Source: XYD12-FULL-36-8 sp964613805
GTDB taxonomy: Bacteria > Bacteroidota > Ignavibacteria > Ignavibacteriales > Ignavibacteriaceae
DNA: 64,000 bases
Direction of reading: 5' to 3'
Assembly: GCA_964613805.1 (NCBI GenBank)
Contig: CAZTJF010000013.1
Location: 47,030 to 111,029 of the forward strand
A program made the translations under genes and the position numbers. Each line of letters begins with the position of its first letter. The stretch's first letter is position 1. Below the pieces are notes generated by a model. It saw only the letters and a list, made by a program, of their open reading frames with translations, was not told the origin of the DNA and searched no databases. Of the stretch, positions 52,347 through 59,719 are shown piece by piece.

Positions 52347-54962
52347 ATGAATCAAACGCCTTTGATGGCTCAATATTACAAGATTAAGGAATCGAATCCT
52401 GACACGATACTTTTATTTAGGATTGGCGATTTTTTCGAAACTTTTGAGGAGGATGCAAAAATTGCTTCGAAAGTTTTAGGGATTACTTTAACTAAACGTG
52501 CAAATGGCGCCGCAGAAGATGTTCCACTTGCCGGTTTTCCTCATCATGCTATTGATACTTATCTGCCAAAACTTGTTCGTGCAGGGTATCGTGTTGCTAT
52601 TTGTGAGCAAGTTGAAAATCCAAAATTTGCAAAAGGAATTGTTAAGCGGGAAGTAATTGAAGTTGTAACTCCAGGGGTTGCCTTTTCTGATCGGCTGCTT
52701 GATCATAAAAAAAATAATTATTTGATGGCTGTCTGTCAAAAAGAAGAAATAGCTGGAATTTCATTCTGCGATATTTCTACGGGCGAGTTTTTTACTTTTG
52801 AAATTCCATCATCACAAATTTCACAGCAAATAGAATCAATTTCGCCCTCTGAAATTTTAGTTCAAAAGCGGGATAAAGATTTCTTTACTAATCTTGTTCA
52901 AAAACTTAATCCCTCAATTCGAATTACAAAACTTGACGATTGGATTTTCAACTTTGACTATTCCAAGGAATTGCTTCTAATGCAATTTAAAACTGTCAAT
53001 TTAAAAGGATTTGGAATTGAAAATTTTTCAGTTGGAACCATAGCCAGCGGTGCAGTTTTAAATTATTTGCAGGAGACTCAGAAAGCGAATTTATCTCACC
53101 TTAACAAAATCTCCTCTTATATTCCAAGCGAGTATATGCTGCTTGATTATTCAACCAAGCGTAATCTTGAAATTACATTCAACATTCAAGAAGGCGGAAG
53201 GGAAGGATCGCTAATTTCAATTCTTGATAAAACACAAACCGCAATGGGCGGACGAATGCTTAAGAAGTGGATTTCGGCTCCGTTGATTAAGCTTGAACCA
53301 ATACTAAAACGACAAGAGTGCGTTGAAGATTTATTGCTCAATAAATCTGCACGGACAAAACTATCTGAAGTGCTCAAAGAAATAGGAGACTTTGAACGAT
53401 TAATTTCAAGAATATGCACAGGCAGAGCAAATCCACGAGAGGTTGTAGCAATCAAGTCATCCTTATCAAAAATTCCAGAAATTAAAAAGCTGCTTGAGTC
53501 ATCAAAAACTAAAACACTTAAACAGCTTGGCGAAAGCTTAGCTGAATTGGAAAAACTTGTCGAGAGAATTAATAATGCAATTGTTGATTCGCCACCAATG
53601 GCAGTTATTGATGGTAGTGTAATAAAGCGGAATTATAGCGCCGAATTAGATGAACTAAGAGATATTTCCTTAAACGGAAAAGATTGGATTGCTGCGCTGC
53701 AAAAAACTGAACGTGAGAGAACAAATATTTCCTCATTGAAGGTCAGCTATAACAAAGTTTTTGGTTATTATATTGAAATATCGAATGCTCATAAAGAAAA
53801 AATTCCGGATAATTACATTAGAAAGCAAACTCTTGTAAACTCTGAACGGTATATTACTCCAGAGTTGAAAGATTATGAGGATAAAATTCTTCATGCAGAG
53901 GAAAAAATATACGATTTAGAGTTTCAGCTTTTTAACGAAGTAAGATTGATGATTGCTGAGGAAACCGAATCAATTCAGCTTAATGCAAGATTGATAGGAA
54001 TGCTTGACTGCTTCCTATCTTTTGCTGAATGTGCAGAACAGTATAAGTATTGTAAACCAATTCTTAGCGATGATTCTAAACTTGAAATTATTGATGGAAG
54101 GCATCCGGTTGTTGAGAGAATACTGCCTCCAGGAGAAAAGTTTACTCCAAACAGCTGCCATATTGATATTGAGAAAGACCAAATAATTCTTTTAACCGGA
54201 CCAAATATGGCTGGTAAATCTGTTTACCTTCGTCAAATTGGGTTGATAGTTCTGTTGGCACAAATTGGTTCACTTGTTCCAGCCAAAGAAGCGAAGATAG
54301 GTTTAATTGATAGGATCTTCACACGTGTCGGAGCAAGCGATAATATAACAGCCGGTGAAAGTACATTTCTTGTAGAAATGCAGGAAGCAGCAAATATATT
54401 GAACAACGCAACCAGCAAAAGTTTAATTCTTCTTGATGAAATTGGACGAGGCACAAGTACCTTTGACGGAATTTCAATTGCTTGGGCAATCACTGAATAC
54501 ATTCACGAGAATCCTTCTGTTGCTGCAAAAACTCTTTTTGCTACACACTATCATGAGTTGAATGAAATGGCTGATTTATTTCCGCGTATTAAAAATTATA
54601 AAGTTGAAGTTAGAGAATATGATGATAAAATTATCTTTCTGCATAAAGTTAATCCCGGAAGAGCGGACCACAGTTATGGAATTCAGGTGGCACAAATGGC
54701 GGGACTGCCAAGATTTGTTACAAGCCGCGCAAAGGAAATTCTTGCTAACTTAGAGAGCAAAGAATTGACGCCATATGAAATAAAAAAGGAAAAATTAAGA
54801 AAATTTGCAGGTGCTGATCTCAATCAAATCTCACTATTCGAATTTCAAGATGATAAACTGCGTAAAGAAATTGGTGATTTGGAAATCAATAAGCTCACAC
54901 CAATGGAAGCACTAAATAAGCTTGATGAGCTGAAGAAGAAGATTAAAGAGGATGCGAAATAG
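52347..54962 (+). CDS. mutS: DNA mismatch repair protein MutS
   Basis: 871 residues, the normal MutS1 length. N-terminal mismatch-binding domain has MAQYYKIKESNPDTILLFRIGDFFETFEEDA, including the Phe-X-Glu motif as GDFFETFEEDA. The ATPase has Walker A TGPNMAGKS (about 616-624), ESTFLVEMQEAANIL, LILLDEIGRGTSTFDG, and FATHYHELNEM. It binds mismatches and starts repair. No mutL is in the window. Confidence 0.96.
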   Translation: MNQTPLMAQYYKIKESNPDTILLFRIGDFFETFEEDAKIASKVLGITLTKRANGAAEDVPLAGFPHHAIDTYLPKLVRAGYRVAICEQVENPKFAKGIVKREVIEVVTPGVAFSDRLLDHKKNNYLMAVCQKEEIAGISFCDISTGEFFTFEIPSSQISQQIESISPSEILVQKRDKDFFTNLVQKLNPSIRITKLDDWIFNFDYSKELLLMQFKTVNLKGFGIENFSVGTIASGAVLNYLQETQKANLSHLNKISSYIPSEYMLLDYSTKRNLEITFNIQEGGREGSLISILDKTQTAMGGRMLKKWISAPLIKLEPILKRQECVEDLLLNKSARTKLSEVLKEIGDFERLISRICTGRANPREVVAIKSSLSKIPEIKKLLESSKTKTLKQLGESLAELEKLVERINNAIVDSPPMAVIDGSVIKRNYSAELDELRDISLNGKDWIAALQKTERERTNISSLKVSYNKVFGYYIEISNAHKEKIPDNYIRKQTLVNSERYITPELKDYEDKILHAEEKIYDLEFQLFNEVRLMIAEETESIQLNARLIGMLDCFLSFAECAEQYKYCKPILSDDSKLEIIDGRHPVVERILPPGEKFTPNSCHIDIEKDQIILLTGPNMAGKSVYLRQIGLIVLLAQIGSLVPAKEAKIGLIDRIFTRVGASDNITAGESTFLVEMQEAANILNNATSKSLILLDEIGRGTSTFDGISIAWAITEYIHENPSVAAKTLFATHYHELNEMADLFPRIKNYKVEVREYDDKIIFLHKVNPGRADHSYGIQVAQMAGLPRFVTSRAKEILANLESKELTPYEIKKEKLRKFAGADLNQISLFEFQDDKLRKEIGDLEINKLTPMEALNKLDELKKKIKEDAK

Positions 54963-55053
54963 AAGCGAATTGGATTAAGATGAAGATTTTGAATAAGATA
55001 AAGATTAAGAGTTCGATTATTCAAGTCAGCAACATAATACAAAACATCAAATT

Positions 55054-55092
55054 GTCATTCCGAATTCCGACTTCAGTCGGGATGAGGAATCT
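55054..55092. repeat. REP-like palindrome (GTCATTCCGA...GAGGAATCT)
   Basis: The sequence from GTCATTCCGA to GAGGAATCT holds the inner inverted repeat TTCCGACT/AGTCGGGA. This is a common dispersed repeat type in related genomes, and here it lies between mutS and the DUF1684 lipoprotein. Confidence 0.6.
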
Positions 55093-55122
55093 TAAGAAAT
55101 AAATTTGAATAATGAATATCGA

Positions 55123-55758
55123 ATGATGAATAAAAAATTTAGAATCGAATCAATTATAATATCGCTATCAGTGGTTTTTCTCGGATTACTTATTTCATGC
55201 GGTGAGAATTATACAGCCGAGCAGAAAGAGTACATTGCTTCAGTTGAGAAACAGCGGCAAGAAAAAGATGATTACATGAAGAACAATCCCAATTCACCAT
55301 TTAATTTTAAGGGTAAAATTGAGTTTCATTCTCTAAAATATTTTGATGTAAATCCCAATTTTGTTTTTAAAAGCAAGTTGACAGAATATACTTCCAAAGA
55401 CACAATCTCCATTTTTGGTACTAAAGGTGAGGAAAGAAAAGTAATTAGATTTGGTTTTGTTAATTTTGAGTACAAGAAAAAATCTTACCGCTTAAATGTT
55501 TATAAAGGAACAACCAAAAGCGGAGATGAGTATTTCAGCATCTGGTTTACAGATAAAACAACAAATGAACAATCGTATGGTGTTGGAAGATATTTAGACT
55601 TTGAATTAAACCCCGATAAAGAATTTATTTACACAATTGATTTTAATCTGGCTTATAATCCATATTGTGCTTACAGTGCAGATTATACATGTGCTATTCC
55701 GACAAAAGATGATTATGTTGATTTAAGTATTGAAGCCGGTGAGAAAAAATTTCATTAA
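55123..55758 (+). CDS. DUF1684 lipoprotein
   Basis: 211 residues from the ATG at 55123; a TTG at 55105 is in frame but gives a less plausible start. The signal ends in a lipobox-like LLISC. The DUF1684 signature is clear: PFNFKGKIEFHSLKYFDVNPNF, YGVGRYLDFEL, and IDFNLAYNPYCAYSADYTCAIPTKDDYVDLSIEAGEK. Function unknown. Followed 15 bases later by DAHP synthase. Confidence 0.82.
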   Translation: MMNKKFRIESIIISLSVVFLGLLISCGENYTAEQKEYIASVEKQRQEKDDYMKNNPNSPFNFKGKIEFHSLKYFDVNPNFVFKSKLTEYTSKDTISIFGTKGEERKVIRFGFVNFEYKKKSYRLNVYKGTTKSGDEYFSIWFTDKTTNEQSYGVGRYLDFELNPDKEFIYTIDFNLAYNPYCAYSADYTCAIPTKDDYVDLSIEAGEKKFH

Positions 55759-55773
55759 AAAACTGGAGATAAA

Positions 55774-56787
55774 GTGGTTGTAGTTTTAGAAAGAAATGCC
55801 ACACAGAAGCAAATAGAAGATATAATAAACAAACTTGAACAATTGGATTTCTCTGTCCATCGCTCAAGTGGTAATGAGCAAATGGTTTTAGGATGTATAG
55901 GAATTAAACCCAATTTTGATATTCGCCGAATAAAAATGCTTGAGGGAGTGGCAGAAGTTTATCGTGTGACCGATCCACTAAAGCTGGCAAGTAGAAATTA
56001 TAAGCAGGACAATACAATAATCAAAATCAAAGATGTAAAGATTGGCGGAAATGAAGTAGTTGTTATTGCTGGTCCATGTTCAATCGAGAATAGAGATCAA
56101 ATTTTCACAATAGCAGAAATTGTTTCTAAAGGCGGTGCAAAAATTTTGAGAGGCGGTGCATTCAAACCTCGTTCTTCACCCTATTCGTTTCAAGGGCTGG
56201 GAGAAGAGGGATTAAAATTAATGAGGGAAGCGGCAGATAAATATAATTTACTCATGGTAACAGAAGTCATAGAACCATCGCAGGTTTCTTTAGTTGGCAA
56301 GTACACTGATATTTTCCAAGTCGGCTCACGCAACATGCAGAATTATCCTCTTTTAATTGAAGTTGGGAAAACAATAAAACCAATAATGCTAAAACGCGGA
56401 ATGGCAGCAACTATTGAAGATTGGCTAATGTCTGCCGAGTATATTTTATCAAATGGAAATCCCAATGTTTTATTATGTGAAAGGGGAATAAGGACTTTTG
56501 AAACGTTTACCCGAAATACATTTGATCTCTCGGCTATTCCTGTTGTTCATAAGCAAAGTCATTTACCCGTTGCAGCTGATCCATCTCATGCAACAGGACT
56601 GCGAGACAAAGTTATTCCGATGGCACGCGCGGCAATTGCTGCCGGTGCAGATGCATTGATGGTAGAAGTACATCACGACCCTGAAAATGCATTATCTGAT
56701 GGACCTCAAGCTCTTCTTCCGGAGCAGTTTTATGAAATGATGAGACAAATTAGACAGATAGCTGAAGTGATTGGGAGAAAGATTTAA
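55774..56787 (+). CDS. aroF: 3-deoxy-7-phosphoheptulonate synthase (DAHP synthase)
   Basis: 337 residues from a GTG start with GGAG in good position. An N-terminal ferredoxin-like regulatory domain (about 1-75) precedes the catalytic barrel: AGPCSIENRDQIF, GGAFKPRSSPYSFQGLG, VGSRNMQNYPLL, CERGIRTFETFTRNTFDL, PVAADPSHATGLRDKV, and VEVHHDPENALSDGPQALLPEQF. This is the AroA-gamma/AroF-type enzyme; it condenses phosphoenolpyruvate and erythrose-4-phosphate in the shikimate pathway. Confidence 0.94.
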   Translation: MVVVLERNATQKQIEDIINKLEQLDFSVHRSSGNEQMVLGCIGIKPNFDIRRIKMLEGVAEVYRVTDPLKLASRNYKQDNTIIKIKDVKIGGNEVVVIAGPCSIENRDQIFTIAEIVSKGGAKILRGGAFKPRSSPYSFQGLGEEGLKLMREAADKYNLLMVTEVIEPSQVSLVGKYTDIFQVGSRNMQNYPLLIEVGKTIKPIMLKRGMAATIEDWLMSAEYILSNGNPNVLLCERGIRTFETFTRNTFDLSAIPVVHKQSHLPVAADPSHATGLRDKVIPMARAAIAAGADALMVEVHHDPENALSDGPQALLPEQFYEMMRQIRQIAEVIGRKI

Positions 56788-56803
56788 TTTTGAATCTAAA
56801 ATT

Positions 56804-58564
56804 TTAAGGATTTAAACGTATTATATTTTTATAGTAATTATCATCACAAATAACCAAATCATTCAAATCAACAAAATCATCCCCATTAATATCGGTTACT
56901 TTATACCCTGCCGAATACAAAAAAGCATCACTTCCAATTAACGATAAATCAACCGAGTTAATAAATCCATCTTGATTTACATCTCCGCTAAAAATACACC
57001 ACTTCGTTCCCTTCTTTGTCATGTTGTTTCCATATGCTTTCGCGGAATCAGTAGTGAAATCATAACTTAAAAAACCTGAAGAAAATGTTTTGCCATTTGC
57101 GCTCCAGGTTTCAATTGAGCTGCGATGCTTAACAACAAGATAATATGGGTTTCCATCTTTAGCAGAGGTAAAAAATATAACTGCAGACCCTAACGTATCA
57201 AGTTTAACTTTTTTCTCTTCGATTAAGTTAAATGGGGATGATGCACCTCTCAGTTCCACAGTAATAGTATCTCTTATCATAATCGATCCATTATAAAATC
57301 CCTCGATTAATGCCTTAACATTTAGCATTTTAAATGGCGGTTCTAAATCTCGTAATAAATATCTTGCGGTATTTACTATTAATTTTCCTGCGATAGTTTG
57401 ATCAGCTAATTGAGCAATTGAAAATGTAAAGAAAATGTTGCGGCATTTTGATGTATCTCCATTCGGGTTGTAAATAATAATTCCGCCATTTGAACTTGTT
57501 CCTCCGACCCAATTTGCAATTCTGCTGATGCCTGTTTTTGATAGCAATGTCATTTCATCTCTCGCACCAGAACCGGTAAGTCCTCCATCATTAACGGTAA
57601 TTGTTGTTGGACTGGAAATATTGTTTGGTATCCTAAAAATCGCGTGAGTTGAATTTGTAATTTGAAGATTTGCACCCACTCTGTTGCTGTTCCAAACGCT
57701 GTCAAGCAGCAAGTTTCTGCGAAATTCAGGGTCAATATCAGTTTCTTCCTCTTTTCTGAAAATAAACCCAACATCTCCTCCTTCTACTAACGTTTTTCCT
57801 CCATTGACTGTATAATTCAATATTGCAAGTCTTTTATCTGAATCATCAAAAATTGCACTCTCCTTAACTCCTGCTGATAAAATTACAAGATCATAATTGA
57901 TAAAAGTATTAGTATCCAGCGAATTATAATTGACGTGGTCAACAAAGTATCCTGCAGTTGTTAGCGAAGAAGTAAACAAACTAGCTGATGAACCAAGTGG
58001 TGATTTTAATCCTTCCGAATTTTGCAAAGAGTTATTGGCTTTATTATTCAATGTAACATCATCATCAACAACTAAAACTCTACCCGCCACTGTTGCATAC
58101 CCTGAATTAAAAGTTCCACTTATCAGCTGGCTATTGATATTATACTGTTTAATTGATGTAATCATTACAGGACTTTGACCATGCGAAAGAATATCAAATT
58201 GCACGGAAAAAAGTAATCCGGAACCGCTTACTGCAAGGCCGCCGCCTAAAATAGCTTCGGCTGTATTTAATGTATCAACACCCTGTTGTATAGTGCTAAA
58301 TAATGTGCTGTACATATTATTATTACTTAAAAAGTTTCCCTTGGTTGAGGATTTATATTTCAATACAGAATTATTAAACACAAATATTACATTATAAGAA
58401 CGAATATTTGTTACATTGGATATGCGAAAATTTATAGTAACTGTTTTTTGTCCATAAACAATTTGATTAGGAGGGTCAACGTAAATGTTTGGCTGCGAGT
58501 AAGAATCAGGAGCGACACTTATCAGAAAAAATAAAATAAAAAGTTTAAACTTGTTAAAAATCAT
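56804..58564 (-). CDS. Secreted protein with cohesin-like domain and C-terminal dockerin
   Basis: 586 residues, signal peptide to about residue 23. A cohesin-like domain is seen near 25-160 (IYVDPPNQIVYGQKTVTINF, GSGLLFSVQFDILSHG). The middle part (GRVLVVDDDVTLNN, LVEGGDVGFIFRKEEETD) is unassigned. The C-terminus is a dockerin type I with two calcium-binding F-hand motifs: DVNQDGFINSVDL and DINGDDFVDLNDL. It lacks the T9SS C-terminal domain. Overlaps the downstream (minus) gene by 4 bases. Cohesin and dockerin can pair, so this protein may link to others. Confidence 0.78.
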   Translation of the reverse strand: MIFNKFKLFILFFLISVAPDSYSQPNIYVDPPNQIVYGQKTVTINFRISNVTNIRSYNVIFVFNNSVLKYKSSTKGNFLSNNNMYSTLFSTIQQGVDTLNTAEAILGGGLAVSGSGLLFSVQFDILSHGQSPVMITSIKQYNINSQLISGTFNSGYATVAGRVLVVDDDVTLNNKANNSLQNSEGLKSPLGSSASLFTSSLTTAGYFVDHVNYNSLDTNTFINYDLVILSAGVKESAIFDDSDKRLAILNYTVNGGKTLVEGGDVGFIFRKEEETDIDPEFRRNLLLDSVWNSNRVGANLQITNSTHAIFRIPNNISSPTTITVNDGGLTGSGARDEMTLLSKTGISRIANWVGGTSSNGGIIIYNPNGDTSKCRNIFFTFSIAQLADQTIAGKLIVNTARYLLRDLEPPFKMLNVKALIEGFYNGSIMIRDTITVELRGASSPFNLIEEKKVKLDTLGSAVIFFTSAKDGNPYYLVVKHRSSIETWSANGKTFSSGFLSYDFTTDSAKAYGNNMTKKGTKWCIFSGDVNQDGFINSVDLSLIGSDAFLYSAGYKVTDINGDDFVDLNDLVICDDNYYKNIIRLNP

Positions 58565-59334
58565 TTTAGGAGAATAGCTTTCTTGATTAAGAAATTGTGT
58601 GGCATATCTAAACGAATAAAATAAATACCGCTTGGTAAAGAATAACCACTATTATCTCGTCCATTCCAAACTAAAGCACTTCTTTTATTCAAGGTGTTCA
58701 AATTATAACTAAAAACTTCTTCACCATCTACATTATAAATTTTCAGCGATACTATTTCACTCGATCCAACGCTGAATTGAATATTAGTTAATGAATTAAA
58801 TGGATTAGGATAAATATGCAATTCAGGTTTTGGTGCCTCGTGATAATTTTCACTGATTACTGATACAACTGATAATATTTGTATGAGTGCATTTGAAATT
58901 ACAGAAGAGATATTTTGATTATTTAAATCTCTTAGATCGTGACTCATAACACTTAGATTACAATTCCCTTCAGCTTTTGCTTTAAAGGTAATCTTAAAAA
59001 TTTCACCCGACCCGCTCTGAGAAAAGGCACCCAGAATAGCTTCATCCACTCTGATGGTTCCACTAATTGTATCAATAACCGGGAAGAAAAAAGTCTGCCA
59101 TCCGCCCAGAAAATCTAAACGGTTCAAGTTTTGGAATTTAAGTAATAGAGGATCGTAAGAAATTTGAATTGAGTATGCGTGAAGTTGTTGAACATTTTCT
59201 AATTTGATAATTACAAATGCGATAGAGTCCACTCTTATTATTTGTATCTCCGGAAGTATTCTGATAGCTGCTGTTTGAGCTGCTGAATCAAATCCGAACA
59301 GTAGAATAAAATAAAGCAGGTATAAAAATTTCAT
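58561..59334 (-). CDS. Secreted cohesin-domain protein with T9SS C-terminal domain
   Basis: 257 residues, signal peptide MKFLYLLYFILLFGFDSAAQ. A cohesin-like domain spans about 25-150 (IRILPEIQIIRVDSIAFVIIKLENV, GSGEIFKITFKAKAEGNC). The C-terminal domain has HIYPNPFNSLTNIQFSVG, IYNVDGEEVFSYNLN, NGRDNSGYSLPSGIYFIRLD and a final KKAILLK, a T9SS type A sorting signal. It is probably displayed or secreted to the surface, where it could bind the dockerin protein encoded next to it. Confidence 0.8.
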   Translation of the reverse strand: MKFLYLLYFILLFGFDSAAQTAAIRILPEIQIIRVDSIAFVIIKLENVQQLHAYSIQISYDPLLLKFQNLNRLDFLGGWQTFFFPVIDTISGTIRVDEAILGAFSQSGSGEIFKITFKAKAEGNCNLSVMSHDLRDLNNQNISSVISNALIQILSVVSVISENYHEAPKPELHIYPNPFNSLTNIQFSVGSSEIVSLKIYNVDGEEVFSYNLNTLNKRSALVWNGRDNSGYSLPSGIYFIRLDMPHNFLIKKAILLK

Positions 59335-59361
59335 TTTAATATTAGTAAGGAAGAGTTGTTT

Positions 59362-59451
59362 TTAACCGAAAGCGTTTATTAAAAATAAAATGGTAATAAC
59401 AACAGTCATTACAATTAATATAATTATTTGAGTTTTATCTTTTGATGTCAT
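59362..59451 (-). CDS. Possible 29-residue membrane peptide
   Basis: An open frame MTSKDKTQIIILIVMTVVIT followed by ILFLINAFG, with one strongly hydrophobic stretch and a charged N-terminus. No ribosome binding site is visible. It may be a chance frame; translation is unproven. Confidence 0.25.
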   Translation of the reverse strand: MTSKDKTQIIILIVMTVVITILFLINAFG

Positions 59452-59521
59452 ATATATGTAAACATTATCAGTATTTGTTTCAAAATACCAACTGTTTTGG
59501 GGTTGACTAATAATTTAAAAT

Positions 59522-59712
59522 TGTCATCGCGAGGATGGCACTGCCAGACGAAGCAATCTACTTATTTCGTGTAAAAAATTAGATCACTTCTCCCGATTGA
59601 AATCGGGATCGTGATGACAAATTACTTTCTCGTCAACATGTTATTAAAACCAAAGACTTCTCTCCCGATTAAGCTGAGCTTTATGCGAACGTAATCGGGA
59701 TTCGAAGTGACA
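59522..59712. repeat. Cluster of REP-like palindromic repeats
   Basis: A TCATCGCGAGGATGG...GACGAAGCAATCT unit lies at about 59524-59559. A hairpin with the core TCCCGATT-GAA-ATCGGGA lies within about 59583-59618. A longer relative runs from GACTTCTCTCCCGATT to AATCGGGATTCGAAGTGAC at about 59655-59712. They resemble the units flanking the GIY-YIG gene and at 55054. Confidence 0.7.
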
Positions 59713-59719
59713 ATAAAAA

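Larger units (their letters stand above)
59335..59719. other. Intergenic region with several REP-like repeats
   Basis: 385 bases. It holds the possible small open frame at 59362-59451 and REP-like repeats from about 59522 to 59712 (see separate entries). No full gene is visible. Confidence 0.6.
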
